Source: Glycomyces paridis
Lineage (GTDB): Bacteria; Actinomycetota; Actinomycetes; Mycobacteriales; Micromonosporaceae
DNA length: 64,000 nt
Assembly: GCF_004912155.1 (NCBI RefSeq)
Contig: NZ_STGX01000008.1
Location: 51,574-115,573 of the forward strand
Direction of reading: 5' to 3'
This document shows positions 1 through 10,111 of the stretch, one piece after another. Position numbers and translations under genes: made by a program. The notes under the pieces are model-generated. The model had not been told where the DNA came from and searched no databases. It saw nothing but the letters and a program-made list of their open reading frames with translations. Each line of letters begins with the position of its first letter. Position 1 is the first letter of the stretch.

Positions 1-444
1 GGCGACGACACCCAGCAGTTCCGGCGGATCGGGATGGACGACACCCCGACCACCGAGATGCCGCTCCTCGAAGGCAAGACCTTCGAGTCCACCGACTACG
101 CGGTCGACCGCGACCCCGAACTGCGGTTCGAGGACGTGCCGCCGCGCCAGGCCCGCGCGGGCCGCGGGGAGGTCCCCGCGAGCCACCGCGCGCCCGAGTC
201 GACGGCCGACGAGCCGGTCGAGCAGCGCATGTCCAGCGTCGAGTCCGCGGCGCTCATGCGCCTGGACACCGAGGTCGCGGTGGTCGACGGGCGGCCCCGC
301 TTCCACCACACGACCTGCATGCACCTGCACGGGCGCGAGCACGAGGCCCTGCCGGTCGCCGAGGCGCTGGAGCTGGGGTTCACCCCGTGCGCGTTGTGCG
401 AGCCGGTCTCGCGTCTGCTGCTCGCGCCGGTGGCGGGACGCTGA
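1..444 (+). CDS. C-terminal part of a conserved actinobacterial Cys/His protein (5' end outside window)
   Basis: The frame is open from the first base, so the gene probably starts upstream; an internal ATG lies at 34. The last 70 residues follow a pattern I know from actinobacterial hypothetical proteins: VVDGRPRFH, then a Cys/His-rich stretch (CMHLHGREHE), then LPVAEALELGFTPCALC. The cysteines and histidines could hold a metal, but this is inference. The middle is charged and low in complexity. It ends 262 bases before a DksA-like gene that has its own promoter, so it looks like a separate transcription unit. Function unknown. Confidence 0.75.
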   Translation, partial: GDDTQQFRRIGMDDTPTTEMPLLEGKTFESTDYAVDRDPELRFEDVPPRQARAGRGEVPASHRAPESTADEPVEQRMSSVESAALMRLDTEVAVVDGRPRFHHTTCMHLHGREHEALPVAEALELGFTPCALCEPVSRLLLAPVAGR

Positions 445-482
445 ACGCTGACGCACAGTCCGGACACAAGTTCTCGAAGTAA

Positions 483-511
483 TTGACCTACTTGCAGGTC
501 TTGCGTATCCT
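483..511 (+). promoter_or_regulatory. Sigma-70-type promoter of the dksA-like/lspA/rluD-like operon
   Basis: The -35 box TTGACC (483-488) and -10 box TATCCT (506-511) are separated by 17 bases. Transcription would start near 518, giving a leader of about 190 bases before the first start codon at 707. Confidence 0.7.
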
Positions 512-706
512 GTGTGATTAATTGCGCGGCAGGTACCCGCCTCGGCGGGGCCTGGCGCGCAATTGTCCTCGTTCCGGCGGGGGTGACCCGAGCACACGAC
601 TTACTGGAGCCGCGATGCCGAACGCCCGAAGCGGGCCGCCGCAGCGGTCCCGGCGTGCTCTGACGCCACCGGAACCCGAGCCGACATACCCCTCCAGAGG
701 CGCGTC

Positions 707-1276
707 ATGACTCCAGCCAAGAAGACCCAGAAGCAGGCCGCGAAGAAGACGGCCGCCCCGGTCAAGAAGGCGGCGGTGAAGAAGGCCGCCGCCAAGAAGC
801 CCGCGGCCAAGGCCGCGCCCGCCAAGAAGGCCGCGGCGAAGAAGACCGCCGCGAAGCAGGCGGTGGTCGCGGCGCCCGCTCCGGCGGCGCCCGAGCAGGA
901 GGCCCACCAGCTGCGCACCGAGAGCGAGCAGGCCGAGCTGCGCGCCGCGCTCCAGGAGCGCCTCGACGAACTCGTGGCCGAGCAGCGCCGCTACTCCGAC
1001 TCGATCGCCCTCGCCCAGCGCGAACGGCTCAGCGACACCGCCGGGGACGACCAGATCGACTCCGGCTCCAAGACCGTCGAGCACGAGCACGAGGTCGCCG
1101 TGGCGGGCGCCATCTCCGAGCGCATCCGGCAGGTCGGCCACGCCCTCGAACGGCTCGACGAGGGCGAGTACGGCTTCTGTGAGAAGTGCGGTAAACCCAT
1201 CCCGGCGGCGAGGCTCGCCGCCTTCCCGTCGGCTACCCTCTGCGTCAGTTGCAAACAGCTGGAGGAGCGACGCTGA
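707..1276 (+). CDS. TraR/DksA-type zinc-finger protein with Lys/Ala-rich N-terminal tail
   Basis: This 189-residue protein ends in a DksA/TraR C4 zinc finger (C158-E-K-C161 and C179-V-S-C182), preceded by a helical segment rich in Glu and Arg (about 65-155). The first 60 residues are a histone-H1-like run of AKK/AAK repeats, which probably bind nucleic acid. DksA-family proteins act in the secondary channel of RNA polymerase; the tail is common in actinobacterial members and its role is unclear. The ATG at 707 follows AGAGG. The stop overlaps the start of lspA, so the genes are translationally coupled. Confidence 0.88.
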   Translation: MTPAKKTQKQAAKKTAAPVKKAAVKKAAAKKPAAKAAPAKKAAAKKTAAKQAVVAAPAPAAPEQEAHQLRTESEQAELRAALQERLDELVAEQRRYSDSIALAQRERLSDTAGDDQIDSGSKTVEHEHEVAVAGAISERIRQVGHALERLDEGEYGFCEKCGKPIPAARLAAFPSATLCVSCKQLEERR

Positions 1277-1902
1277 GCGAGGACACGCAGCCCGAGACCG
1301 CCGAGGACGGCGGACCGGGGACCGACGAGACCCCCCCACCACCCCGGCGCCGCCCGGGCCTGATGCTGACGTGCCTGCTCATCGCCGCCGGCGCGATCGG
1401 CCTGGACCAGTGGACGAAGAACCTCGCCGAGGCGAACCTCGACCCCGCCGAGCCCGTGCGCATCCTCGGCGGGCTCGTCTACCTGAGCCTGACCTGGAAC
1501 TCCGGGGCGGCCTTCAGCATCGGCACCGGCAAGACCTGGATCTTCACCATCGTCGCCTCGTGCGTGGTGCTGTTCCTCATCTGGCTCTCCACCCGCATCC
1601 GCTACCCGATGTGGGCCCTCGCGCTCGGCCTCGTGCTCGGCGGCGCGGCCGGGAACCTCCTCGACCGGCTGCTGCGCTCGCCCTCCGACATCGGCGACCT
1701 CACCAACGGCTCGTTCGGCCAGGGCCACGTCGTCGACTTCATCTCCGTGTTCAAGCCCCACGCCCAGGCGTTCCCGATCTTCAACATCGCCGACTCGGCG
1801 CTGTGCTGCGGCGTGGTGCTCATCGTGCTGCTGGAGCTGACCGGGCACGGCTTCTCGCCCGAGTCCAGGCGCCCGCGCGAGGACGCGAAGGCCGACGCAT
1901 GA
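1273..1902 (+). CDS. lspA: Lipoprotein signal peptidase (signal peptidase II)
   Basis: An integral membrane aspartic protease that cleaves the signal peptide of diacylglyceryl-modified prolipoproteins. Four hydrophobic segments are visible, and the two catalytic-Asp motifs are present: [10 protein letters not shown] and FNIADS. I place the start at CTG 1273: a perfect GGAGGAG ribosome site (1261-1267) lies 5 bases upstream, and the CTGA overlaps the stop of the DksA-like gene. The in-frame TTG at 1249 has no ribosome site. About 209 residues, including a 30-residue charged N-terminal extension usual in actinobacteria. Forms an operon with the genes on both sides. Confidence 0.93.
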   Translation: MSEDTQPETAEDGGPGTDETPPPPRRRPGLMLTCLLIAAGAIGLDQWTKNLAEANLDPAEPVRILGGLVYLSLTWNSGAAFSIGTGKTWIFTIVASCVVLFLIWLSTRIRYPMWALALGLVLGGAAGNLLDRLLRSPSDIGDLTNGSFGQGHVVDFISVFKPHAQAFPIFNIADSALCCGVVLIVLLELTGHGFSPESRRPREDAKADA

Positions 1903-2849
1903 GCGACCTCGACGCGCGCCAGACCCGCTCGATGCCGGTCCCCGAGGGCTTCGAGGGCCAGCGGGTCGACCAGGTCGTCTCGCGGCTGCTGGGCCTGTCG
2001 CGGACCGTCGCGGCCGACCTCGTCGCCGCCGGGGACGTCACGGTCGACGGCGAGCCGTGCGCGACCAAGTCCGAGCGCCTCAGCGCCGGCTCCTGGCTCG
2101 AAGTGCTGCTCCCGCCGCCGCCCGAGGACGTCCGGAACCGGACCGCCGAACCCGTCGAAGGCCTCGACGTGGTCTACGACGACGACGACATCGTCGTGGT
2201 CATGAAGCCCGTGGGCGTGGCCGCGCACCCGAGCCCCGGCTGGACCGGCCCCACCGTCACCGGCGGCCTCGCCGCCGCCGGGTACCGCCTCTCCACGCAC
2301 GGCCCCGACGAGCGCCAGGGCATCGTCCACCGCCTCGACGTGGGCACCTCCGGCCTCATGGTCGTCGCCAAGAGCGAAATCGCGTACTCGGAGCTCAAGC
2401 GCGCCTTCAAGGAGCGCCGCGTCGCCAAGCGCTACCGGGCCGTCGCCCAGGGGCACCCCGACCCGCTGTCGGGCACCGTGGACGCGCCGATCGGGCGCCA
2501 CCCGCGCCACGACTACAAGTGGGCGGTCGTCGCCGACGGCAAGCCGAGCGTCACCCACTACGACACGATCGAGGTCTTCCCCGGCGCCTCGCTCATGGAC
2601 CTCGGCCTGGAGACCGGCCGGACCCACCAGATCCGCGTGCACTTCTCGGCCCTCGGCCACCCGCTCGCGGGCGACCTCACCTACGGTGCGGACCCGACGC
2701 TGGCCCAGCGCCTGGGCCTGACCCGCCAGTGGCTGCACGCCTACCGGCTGGAGTTCGCGCACCCGTCCACCGGCCGCGCGGTCACCTTCACGAGTGAATA
2801 CCCCGAGGACCTCGAGACGGCGCTGGCGCGGTTGCGAGCCGATCAGTAG
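1899..2849 (+). CDS. RluD/RluA-family 23S rRNA pseudouridine synthase
   Basis: A 316-residue protein with an N-terminal S4 RNA-binding domain (about 20-80) and a RluA-type catalytic domain. The catalytic aspartate lies in [10 protein letters not shown], and the later [11 protein letters not shown] motif is typical. RluD isomerises uridines in helix 69 of 23S rRNA; which position this enzyme modifies cannot be told from sequence. The ATG overlaps the lspA stop (ATGA), and lspA-rluD order is conserved in many bacteria. Confidence 0.92.
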   Translation: MSDLDARQTRSMPVPEGFEGQRVDQVVSRLLGLSRTVAADLVAAGDVTVDGEPCATKSERLSAGSWLEVLLPPPPEDVRNRTAEPVEGLDVVYDDDDIVVVMKPVGVAAHPSPGWTGPTVTGGLAAAGYRLSTHGPDERQGIVHRLDVGTSGLMVVAKSEIAYSELKRAFKERRVAKRYRAVAQGHPDPLSGTVDAPIGRHPRHDYKWAVVADGKPSVTHYDTIEVFPGASLMDLGLETGRTHQIRVHFSALGHPLAGDLTYGADPTLAQRLGLTRQWLHAYRLEFAHPSTGRAVTFTSEYPEDLETALARLRADQ

Positions 2850-3106
2850 GAAGCCTCTAGACTGGGGTGGGGTCGAACTGATTCACGGCTTCGCCGGTGT
2901 TCGCGCGGCGCGTCTCAACGGGGAGGCGGACGTATCGGACGTCTCGTCCCAAGGGCCTCTCGGCCCGCGATTCGCAACGGGCCTTGAGGATTCGTTGTGT
3001 TCTAATAGTCGCGGGTGGTAATGGTGTCCGGTCGGGGTGACGCGGTCCGAAAGGCCGAGGCGAGCGGTGCGCGCCGTGGATCGATCCGCCCGAGAGGAGG
3101 TTGCGC

Positions 3107-4219
3107 GTGAACACGCCGGAAGCTTGGAACAACGACCGGTCCGACGGGTCCAGGTGGCAGAAGCTGCTGGGACGCGGTCGCGGTCGAGCCGGGGGCCCGC
3201 ACCACGCGCCCTCGCCCCCGCCGCCCGAGGCCTACCGCCCGTCCCCGCCGGTCGGGCCGCCGCCCGGCCAGGCCCACTACTCGGTGCCGACCGCGGGCCG
3301 TCGCCCGCCCGTCGCCACCCAGACCCCGCCGAGCGCCGCCCAGATGCGGCCCCCGCAGCAGGGCCTGCCGCCGCAGCCGCGCCAGGCGCCGCCCCCGCCG
3401 CCTCCGCAGCAGCAGGTCGAGCCGAGCCCGGTCGCCTTGCAGCGCCTGCGCCGCGACCTGGGCCGCAGCCGCGTCATCGCCTTCATCAACCCCAAGGGCG
3501 GCGTGCACAAGACCACCGCCACCGTCCTCTCCGCCGCCGCCATGGGCACCGCGCGGGGCGGCGGCGTCATCGCCTGGGACGACAACGAGCTGCGCGGCAC
3601 GCTCGGCCTGCGGGCCGGGTCGGCGCGCCACGGGCGCACCATCCGCCACCTCGTGGAGCACCTCGACCAGGTCGAGGCCGCGGGCGTGCACCTGCCCGAG
3701 CACCTCGACGAGTTCCTGCGCCACGCCTCCGACGGCTCCTTCGACGTGCTCGCCGGCGACGAGGACCCCAAGCTCCAGCGCCGCCTCGACCCCACGACCG
3801 TGCTGCGGGTCCTCGACATCCTCACCCGCACCCACGGGATCGTGTGCATCGACACCGGCAACAACGTCGAGTCCCCGAACTGGCGCACCGTGGTCTCCTC
3901 GGTCGACCGGCTCGTGGTCACCACGGTGCCGCGCGAGGACGCCGCGTTCTCCGCGGACTGGATGCTCGACCACCTCGAAGAGGGCGGTTACGGCGACCTC
4001 GTCAAGAACGCGGTCACGCTCCTGTCGATGCCCACGCCCACCCCCGGGCCGCTCCTGCACGACCTCCAGCGCCACTTCTCGCAGCGCCCCCGCGCCTGCG
4101 CGGTCGTACCGTACGACCCGTCGCTGGAGCCGGGCGCGAAGATCGAGTTCTCGGCGCTGCGCCCGCAGACCCGCGCGGCCTGGTTCGACGCCGCCGCGAC
4201 CATCGTCGACGGCCTCTGA
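3107..4219 (+). CDS. Proline-rich ParA/MinD-family ATPase
   Basis: 370 residues. Residues 30-110 are an unusually proline- and glutamine-rich tail, followed by a P-loop ATPase domain with the deviant Walker A KGGVHKTT (130-137) and a possible switch region IAWDDNELRGTLG. This layout resembles the EspI/MinD-like ATPases that accompany type VII secretion in actinobacteria, but no secretion gene lies in the window. His replaces the usual Gly in the Walker A motif while both lysines remain. The GTG at 3107 is chosen for GAGAGGAGG at 3092-3100; the TTG at 3101 lies too close to that site. Confidence 0.85.
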   Translation: MNTPEAWNNDRSDGSRWQKLLGRGRGRAGGPHHAPSPPPPEAYRPSPPVGPPPGQAHYSVPTAGRRPPVATQTPPSAAQMRPPQQGLPPQPRQAPPPPPPQQQVEPSPVALQRLRRDLGRSRVIAFINPKGGVHKTTATVLSAAAMGTARGGGVIAWDDNELRGTLGLRAGSARHGRTIRHLVEHLDQVEAAGVHLPEHLDEFLRHASDGSFDVLAGDEDPKLQRRLDPTTVLRVLDILTRTHGIVCIDTGNNVESPNWRTVVSSVDRLVVTTVPREDAAFSADWMLDHLEEGGYGDLVKNAVTLLSMPTPTPGPLLHDLQRHFSQRPRACAVVPYDPSLEPGAKIEFSALRPQTRAAWFDAAATIVDGL

Positions 4220-4282
4220 CGCAAGGGGTCCGGGCCCGCATCCCCAGCGGGGCGCGGGCACCGCTGTGGCAGGATTCCAGGC

Positions 4283-4978
4283 GTGACCAACGACGACGAG
4301 CGCACCGTGGACCTCCGCCCGGACGACCGCCCGGACCCGGACGGGGCACCGACCCCCGACCCGCACGTCTACGGCGGCCCGCGGGCCCGGTCCGAGCGGA
4401 CCATCGGCCGCGACCTGCTCGCGGCCGGGATGCTCGCGGTCGTCCTCGCCGCCCTCGGCCTCCCGTACGCGATGCTCTGGCAGATCGTCACCCCGCGCGT
4501 CGAGTTCGTCGTACTCGACGGCGGCTGGGCCTCGGTCGAGGCCTACCCCGACGGCTACGTGCGCGGCGACCTCGTCTTCGCCGGGATCGGCCTGGTCCTG
4601 GGCATCCTCGCCGCCGCCCTCGCGTGGTCGGCGCTGCGCGCGCGGCGCGGCCCGATCCTGCTGCTGGGCCTGGTGATCGGCGCCGTCGCCTGCCAGTTCG
4701 TGGCCTGGAAGATCGGCGCCCACGAATGGGACCGCTTCTGGGAGGCCATGCGGCTCGCCCCGGTCGGCTCCCACATGTGGCGCCCGCCGTCGGTCCTGTT
4801 CGTCGAACTCGACCCGGCCGCCGCGTGGGCCGCGCTGAGGGTCGGCGACGTCACAGCGGCCCTCGCGTCGCTGCGCCTGGGGGCGCTCGCGGTGGCGGCC
4901 CTCGCCGCCACCTTCACTTACACCATCTGCGCCGGCTGGTCACGGCGGCCGAGTCTTCGAACGGACGCTCCCGAATAG
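4283..4978 (+). CDS. Four-helix membrane protein, DUF2567-like
   Basis: 231 residues: a charged N-terminus of about 45 residues, then about four transmembrane helices with an extracytoplasmic stretch after the first (VTPRVEFVVLDGGWASVEAYPDGYVRGD). The pattern resembles actinobacterial DUF2567 proteins; that match is from memory and unverified. It starts at GTG 4283, 64 bases after the ATPase gene, and ends 45 bases before hisD. Function unknown. Confidence 0.75.
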   Translation: MTNDDERTVDLRPDDRPDPDGAPTPDPHVYGGPRARSERTIGRDLLAAGMLAVVLAALGLPYAMLWQIVTPRVEFVVLDGGWASVEAYPDGYVRGDLVFAGIGLVLGILAAALAWSALRARRGPILLLGLVIGAVACQFVAWKIGAHEWDRFWEAMRLAPVGSHMWRPPSVLFVELDPAAAWAALRVGDVTAALASLRLGALAVAALAATFTYTICAGWSRRPSLRTDAPE

Positions 4979-4989
4979 CGGTATGGCTT

Positions 4990-5017
4990 TTGACCTGGAA
5001 AGCCGGGCAACTACGCT
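4990..5017 (+). promoter_or_regulatory. Leaderless promoter of the his operon
   Basis: The -35 box TTGACC (4990-4995), a 16-base spacer and the -10 box TACGCT (5012-5017) end six bases before the GTG of hisD (5024). Transcription should start at or next to the start codon, and no Shine-Dalgarno sequence precedes it. Confidence 0.75.
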
Positions 5018-5023
5018 TGGGGC

Positions 5024-6334
5024 GTGCTCAGACGCATCGACCTTTCAGGAGAAGTCGCCGGTTACCCGGCCCGCGCCCTGCGCGAGCTGATGCCGCGCGC
5101 CGCGTTCGACGTGAACGAGGCGCTGCGGTCGGTCCAGCCGCTCATAGACGACATCGCCCGCCGCGGGACCGCCGCCGTGGTCGAGATCGTCGAGCGGTTC
5201 GACGGCGTGCATCTGGAGCGCCTGCGGGTCCCCGAGTCCGCGATCAAGGACGCCGTCGCCGGGCTCGACCCCGACCTGCACCGCGCCTACCGGACCTCGA
5301 TCGACCGGGTCCGCGCCGCGCACGAGGCCCAGCGCCTCCCCGAGACCGTCACCGAGGTCGCCCCCGGCGGCACCGTCACCGAGCGGTACCTGCCGGTCGG
5401 CCGCGTCGGCCTGTACGCGCCCGGCGGCCTCGCCGTGCTCGCGTCCTCGGTCATCATGAACGCCGTCCCCGCGCAGATCGCCGGAGTCGGCTCGGTCGCG
5501 CTCGCGTCCCCGGCCCAGAAGACCAACGGCGGCCTGCCCGACCAGGGCATCCTCGCCGTCGCCGGACTGCTCGGCATCGACGAGGTGTACGCCGTCGGCG
5601 GCCCCGCGGCCGTCGGCATGTTCGCGTACGGGACCGAGGAGTGCGAGCCGGTCGACATGATCACCGGCCCGGGGAACATCTACGTCACCGCCGCCAAGCG
5701 CGCCGTGCGCGGCCTGGTCGGCATCGACGCCGAGGCCGGGACCACCGAGATCGCCGTCATCGCCGACGCGACCGCCGACCCGGTCCACGTCGCAGTCGAT
5801 CTGATGAGCCAGGCCGAGCACGACCCGGCCGCCGCCTCGGTGCTCATCACCGACTCGGCCGACCTCGCCGACGCCGTGGACGCCGAACTGGCCCGCCGCG
5901 CGCCCGAGGCCCGCCACTCCGGTCGCATCCTGACCGCGCTCGCGGGGGAGCAGTCGGGGACGATCCTCGTCGCCGACATAGACGAGGCGGTCGCCGTGGC
6001 CGACGCCTACGCCGCCGAGCACCTGGAGATCCAGACCGCGAACGCCCGCGAGGTGGCCCTGCGCATCCGCAACGCCGGGGCGATCTTCGTCGGCGCGTAC
6101 TCGCCGGTCTCCCTCGGCGACTACTGCGCGGGCTCCAACCACGTCCTGCCCACGGGCGGGTGCGCCCGCCACTCGGCGGGGCTGAGCGTCCACACGTTCC
6201 TGCGCGGCGTGCACCTCATCGACTACTCCCGCGAGGCCCTCGAAGCGGTCGCGGTCGACGTGGTCAACTTCGCCGTCTCCGAGGACCTGCCCTCCCACGG
6301 CGAGGCCGTGACCGCCAGATTCGAGGCGAAATGA
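5024..6334 (+). CDS. hisD: Histidinol dehydrogenase
   Basis: A 436-residue, zinc-dependent enzyme that oxidises L-histidinol to L-histidine in two NAD-dependent steps, the end of histidine biosynthesis. The family signature [18 protein letters not shown] is present, as is the [19 protein letters not shown] segment with zinc/active-site histidines. The GTG at 5024 fits both the leaderless promoter and the family N-terminus. The stop overlaps the hisC start (ATGA). Length is normal. Confidence 0.97.
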   Translation: MLRRIDLSGEVAGYPARALRELMPRAAFDVNEALRSVQPLIDDIARRGTAAVVEIVERFDGVHLERLRVPESAIKDAVAGLDPDLHRAYRTSIDRVRAAHEAQRLPETVTEVAPGGTVTERYLPVGRVGLYAPGGLAVLASSVIMNAVPAQIAGVGSVALASPAQKTNGGLPDQGILAVAGLLGIDEVYAVGGPAAVGMFAYGTEECEPVDMITGPGNIYVTAAKRAVRGLVGIDAEAGTTEIAVIADATADPVHVAVDLMSQAEHDPAAASVLITDSADLADAVDAELARRAPEARHSGRILTALAGEQSGTILVADIDEAVAVADAYAAEHLEIQTANAREVALRIRNAGAIFVGAYSPVSLGDYCAGSNHVLPTGGCARHSAGLSVHTFLRGVHLIDYSREALEAVAVDVVNFAVSEDLPSHGEAVTARFEAK

Positions 6335-7443
6335 GCGGGATCGAGGACCTGCTCCGCGAGGACCTGCGCGGGAAGACGCCGTACGGCGCGCCGCAGCTCG
6401 ACGTCCCGGTGCAGCTGAACACCAACGAGAACGCCTTCGCGATCCCCGAGGACGTGGCCGCCGTGGTGGCCGAGTTCGTCGGCCGGGAGCTGCGCGGCCT
6501 CAACCGCTACCCCGACCGTGACGCCGTGGCGCTGCGCGAGGACCTCGCGGCCTACCTCGGGCACGGCCTCACCGCCGACCACGTGTGGGCCGCCAACGGC
6601 TCCAACGAGATCCTCCAGCAGCTCCTACAGGCCTTCGGCGGGCCGGGCCGCACCGTGCTGGGCTTCATGCCCTCGTACTCGATGCACCCGCTGCTCGCCC
6701 GCGGCACCGCCACCGCGTTCGTGGACGCCGGGCGCGAGGACGACTACACGCTCGGCCCGGACTTCGTGCGCGCGGCGATCACCGAGCACGACCCGGACCT
6801 GGTGTTCCTCGTCTCGCCGAACAACCCGACCGGGACCGCGCTCGACCGCGAGGTGGTCGAGGCCGCCTACGGTGCCGCGCGCGGCCTGGTCGTCATCGAC
6901 GAGGCCTACGCCGAGTTCGCCCGCGACCCCGGCTCGACCGCGCTGGGCCTGCTCGAAGGGCGCAGGCGGCTCGTCGTCACGCGCACGCTCTCGAAGGCCT
7001 TCGCGTTCGCCGGGGCCCGCGTCGGCTACCTCGCCGCCGACCCCGAACTGGTCGAGAAGCTCCTGCTGGTGCGCCTGCCGTACCACCTGTCGAGCATCAC
7101 GCAGGCGGCCGCGCGCGGCGCCCTCGCCTGCGCCGCCCGCCTCCAGTCCGAAGTGGACGAACTCAAGCACCAGCGCGACAGGATCGTGAAGAACATGCGC
7201 GCCAAGGGACTCCCCGTCGCCGACTCCGACGCGAACTTCGTGCTCGTCGGAGGCCTGCGCGACGCGGCCGCCGTCTGGCGCGCCATCCTCGACGAGGGCG
7301 TCCTCATCCGCGACGTCGGCCTCCCCGGCCGGCTGCGGATCACCGCCGGGAGCGAGGAGGAGACCGCCGCGCTCCTCGACGCGTTCGACACCGTCTTGGA
7401 GCGACGACCAGCATTGTTTGACCTACAGGAGCAAGCCAAGTGA
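6331..7443 (+). CDS. hisC: Histidinol-phosphate aminotransferase
   Basis: A 370-residue fold-type I PLP enzyme that transfers an amino group from glutamate to imidazole-acetol phosphate. The PLP lysine lies in [23 protein letters not shown] and VIDEAYAEF are the other family motifs. It overlaps hisD (ATGA) and hisB (GTGA). Confidence 0.96.
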   Translation: MSGIEDLLREDLRGKTPYGAPQLDVPVQLNTNENAFAIPEDVAAVVAEFVGRELRGLNRYPDRDAVALREDLAAYLGHGLTADHVWAANGSNEILQQLLQAFGGPGRTVLGFMPSYSMHPLLARGTATAFVDAGREDDYTLGPDFVRAAITEHDPDLVFLVSPNNPTGTALDREVVEAAYGAARGLVVIDEAYAEFARDPGSTALGLLEGRRRLVVTRTLSKAFAFAGARVGYLAADPELVEKLLLVRLPYHLSSITQAAARGALACAARLQSEVDELKHQRDRIVKNMRAKGLPVADSDANFVLVGGLRDAAAVWRAILDEGVLIRDVGLPGRLRITAGSEEETAALLDAFDTVLERRPALFDLQEQAK

Positions 7444-8048
7444 GCCGCACCGCGCACATCGTCCGAACCACCGGTGAGACCAGCGTCGACGTCTACGTCG
7501 ACCTCGACGGCACCGAGAAGACGGTGGAGGTCGCCACCGGCGTCGGCTTCTACGACCACATGCTCAACCAGCTCGGCAAGCACGGCGGGTTCGACCTCAA
7601 GATCGCCGTCAAGGGCGACCTGCACATCGACGCCCACCACACCATGGAGGACACCGCGATCGCCCTCGGCCAGGCCTTCGCCGAGGCCCTCGGCGACAAG
7701 GCCGGCGTGGTCCGCTTCGCCGACGCCTCGGTGCCCCTGGACGAGGCGCTCGCGCGCGCCGTGGTCGACCTCTCGGGCCGCCCGTACATGGTCCACGACG
7801 AGCCCATGGACCTCGCCCCGACCGTCGGCCCCGACTACCCGACCTCCATGACCCGCCACATCCTGGAGTCCTTCGCCCACCACGCCCGGATCTGCCTGCA
7901 CGTCACCGTGCTCCGCGCCGCCAACCCCGGCCAGAAGCCCGACGCGCACCACGTCATCGAGGCCCAGTTCAAGGCCCTCGCGCGGGCCCTGAAGTACGCC
8001 ACGCGCATCGACGGCACCGACATCCCCTCCACCAAGGGCGTCCTGTGA
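7440..8048 (+). CDS. hisB: Imidazoleglycerol-phosphate dehydratase
   Basis: 202 residues; a manganese-dependent dehydratase that makes imidazole-acetol phosphate. The metal-binding repeats GFYDHMLNQLGKH, DAHHTMED, SFAHHARICLH and DAHHVIEAQFKA are all present. As usual in actinobacteria it is monofunctional, without the histidinol-phosphatase domain. GTG start overlapping the hisC stop. Confidence 0.97.
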   Translation: MSRTAHIVRTTGETSVDVYVDLDGTEKTVEVATGVGFYDHMLNQLGKHGGFDLKIAVKGDLHIDAHHTMEDTAIALGQAFAEALGDKAGVVRFADASVPLDEALARAVVDLSGRPYMVHDEPMDLAPTVGPDYPTSMTRHILESFAHHARICLHVTVLRAANPGQKPDAHHVIEAQFKALARALKYATRIDGTDIPSTKGVL

Positions 8049-8203
8049 ACTGGGCGGGGCCGATCCTGCTCATGGCCCTCGCCGGCATCCTCCTCGGCGG
8101 GTCGCTGAGCCTGCGCAAGAGCGAGAAGTACGCCGCCTCGATCGTCGTCGCCGTCCTCGCCCTCGCCGCCTTCGGCGGCGGCATCTACCTCGTCTACGGC
8201 TAA
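8045..8203 (+). CDS. 52-residue two-helix membrane protein between hisB and hisH
   Basis: A GTG at 8045 overlaps the hisB stop (GTGA), and the frame ends at TAA 8201-8203. The product has two hydrophobic segments (about 3-18 and 31-51) joined by a short basic loop LRKSEKY. Position and overlap show it is translated with the his operon. A small membrane gene at this place occurs in other actinobacterial his operons as I recall; its role is unknown. Confidence 0.75.
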   Translation: MNWAGPILLMALAGILLGGSLSLRKSEKYAASIVVAVLALAAFGGGIYLVYG

Positions 8204-8213
8204 GGGGGACAAG

Positions 8214-8828
8214 GTGACCAAGCCAACCGTGGCCCTGTTCGACTACGGCTCGGGGAACCTGCGCTCGGCCTTCCGCGCCCTGGAGCGCGCCGGGGCCGAC
8301 GTGACCCTCACGAGCGACCTCGCCGCCGCCCGCGCCGCCGACGGGCTCTTCGTGCCCGGCGTGGGCGCCTACGCCGCCTGCATGGAAGGCGTCCTCAAGA
8401 GCGGCGTCGACGCGGTCGTGCGCGAGCGGGCCGCCTCCGGCGCGCCCGTCCTCGGCGTGTGCGTCGGCGAGCAGATCCTCTTCGAAGAGGGCGTCGAGCA
8501 CGGCGTCCAGACCCGCGGCGTCGGCGTCCTCGAAGGCCGCGTCGAGCTCCTCGACGCACCGCGCGTGCCGCACATGGGCTGGAACACCGTCGCCGCCGAC
8601 CAGGGCATGGCGCTCTTCGCGGGCATCGACCCGTCCGAGCGGTTCTACTTCGTGCACTCCTACGCCGCCAAGGCGAAGCCCGAGGGAGCGCGGGTCGCGA
8701 CCGCGGTCCACGGCGAGCCGTTCATCGCCGCCGTGGAGCGCGGCCCGATCAGCGCCTGCCAGTTCCACCCCGAGAAGTCCGGCGACGCCGGGTACGCACT
8801 GCTGACCAACTGGATCAAGGATCTGTGA
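8214..8828 (+). CDS. hisH: Imidazole glycerol phosphate synthase, glutaminase subunit
   Basis: 204 residues; a class I glutamine amidotransferase supplying ammonia to HisF. The nucleophile is C83 in [13 protein letters not shown], where VGEQ replaces the common LGMQ, and His/Glu lie in [13 protein letters not shown] start follows AAGGGGGACAAG. hisF is not next to it and not in the window, so the partner is encoded elsewhere. Confidence 0.95.
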   Translation: MTKPTVALFDYGSGNLRSAFRALERAGADVTLTSDLAAARAADGLFVPGVGAYAACMEGVLKSGVDAVVRERAASGAPVLGVCVGEQILFEEGVEHGVQTRGVGVLEGRVELLDAPRVPHMGWNTVAADQGMALFAGIDPSERFYFVHSYAAKAKPEGARVATAVHGEPFIAAVERGPISACQFHPEKSGDAGYALLTNWIKDL

Positions 8829-9556
8829 TGACCGAACTTCAACTCCTGCCCGCCGTCGACGTGACCGGCGGCAAGGCGGTCCAGCTCGTCCAGGGCGTCG
8901 CCGGCTCGGGCAAGCAGTACGGCGACCCGCTCGAAGCGGCCCTCGAATGGCAGCGGCAGGGCTCGTCGTGGCTCCACCTCGTGGACCTCGACGCCGCCTT
9001 CGGGCGCGGCACCAACCACGAGCTCCTCGCCGAGGTCGTCGCCAAGGTCGACATGCAGGTCGAGATCTCCGGCGGCATCCGCGACGACGAGACCCTCAAG
9101 CGCGCCTTGGACTCCGGGGCCCGCCGCGTCAACATCGGCACCGCGGCCCTGGAGAACCCCGAGTGGTGCGACCGGATCTGCGGCGAATACGGCGACCGCG
9201 TCGCCATCGGCCTCGACGTCAAGGGCGGGCGCCTGGCCGCGCGCGGGTGGACCCGCGAGGGCGGCGAGCTCTTCGCGACCCTGGAGCGCCTGGAGCGCGC
9301 CGGGTGCGAGCGCTACGTGGTGACCGACGTGAACTCCGACGGGATGCTCTCGGGCCCCAACCTCGACCTGCTGCGCTCGGTCTGCGAGGCCACCGACAAG
9401 CCCGTGATCGCCTCCGGCGGCGTGTCCTCCCTGGACGACCTGCGGGCGCTGGCGGGCCTGACGGGCGTCGGCGTCGAGGGCGCGATCGTGGGAACGGCGC
9501 TGTACGAGCGTAACTTCACGGTCGCTGAAGCGTTGAACCTGTTGCAGGGACTGTAA
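8828..9556 (+). CDS. priA: Phosphoribosyl isomerase A (dual HisA/TrpF)
   Basis: A 242-residue (beta/alpha)8 barrel. It begins [17 protein letters not shown] with the catalytic Asp of the HisA family, has ISGGIRDD in the middle and [18 protein letters not shown] with the second Asp. In actinobacteria this protein isomerises both ProFAR (histidine path) and PRA (tryptophan path). No trpF is visible here, which fits the dual role but does not prove it. The ATG shares one base with the hisH stop. Confidence 0.92.
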   Translation: MTELQLLPAVDVTGGKAVQLVQGVAGSGKQYGDPLEAALEWQRQGSSWLHLVDLDAAFGRGTNHELLAEVVAKVDMQVEISGGIRDDETLKRALDSGARRVNIGTAALENPEWCDRICGEYGDRVAIGLDVKGGRLAARGWTREGGELFATLERLERAGCERYVVTDVNSDGMLSGPNLDLLRSVCEATDKPVIASGGVSSLDDLRALAGLTGVGVEGAIVGTALYERNFTVAEALNLLQGL

Positions 9557-9573
9557 CCACAGGGGAGGCGCGC

Positions 9574-9975
9574 ATGGCTTTGGTCGAACGGGTTCCGGAG
9601 ACCGGGCCGTGGGCGCAGCTCTACGGATACTCGCGCGCCGTCGCGGTGGGGCCGCTCGTGCTCACGAGCGCCTGCACCGCCGACGTGGAGGCCCGCCCGC
9701 ACCTCAAGGGGGACCCCGCCGGGCAGGCCCGCGAGGCGTTCCGGACCGCGCTCGACGCGATGGTCCACGCGGGCGCCGGGGTCTCCGACGTGGTGCGCTC
9801 GCGCCTGTACGTGACCGACCCGGCCCACGCCGACCCGGTGGGCCGGGTCCACGGCGAGTTCTTCGGCGTCGTCCTCCCGACCGCCACGGTCGTCATCGTC
9901 AACGGCCTCTTCCACCCCGGCCAGCTCGTCGCGATCGAGCTGGAGGCCTTCAGGGCCTGGCGCGACATCGACTAA
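9574..9975 (+). CDS. RidA (YjgF/YER057c/UK114) family protein
   Basis: 133 residues with the RidA chorismate-mutase-like fold: an early GYSRAVAVGPLVLTSACTA strand and the signature DVVRSRLYVTDPAH. RidA enzymes hydrolyse reactive enamine/imine intermediates; not every family member keeps the activity. It follows priA by 17 bases and is probably the last gene of the his operon. Compare this with classic RidA to see whether the substrate Arg (probably in VRSRLYV) is kept. Confidence 0.88.
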   Translation: MALVERVPETGPWAQLYGYSRAVAVGPLVLTSACTADVEARPHLKGDPAGQAREAFRTALDAMVHAGAGVSDVVRSRLYVTDPAHADPVGRVHGEFFGVVLPTATVVIVNGLFHPGQLVAIELEAFRAWRDID

Positions 9976-10111
9976 CTGCGAGCGGACCTCGCGTCACGGA
10001 CGGTGTCGGACGCCGCGGGTAGGTTTGCGAACAAGGGGACCCCCCGGTGCCCGATATGCGGAGACACTCCCGGTCGATACGGAATGATGCAGGGTGTTAC
10101 GCCGCCTGGCG

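Noticed and set aside
707..890. Lys/Ala-rich start of the DksA-like gene as a separate histone-like gene
   Set aside because: It is in frame and continuous with the zinc-finger domain, with no stop or second ribosome site between.
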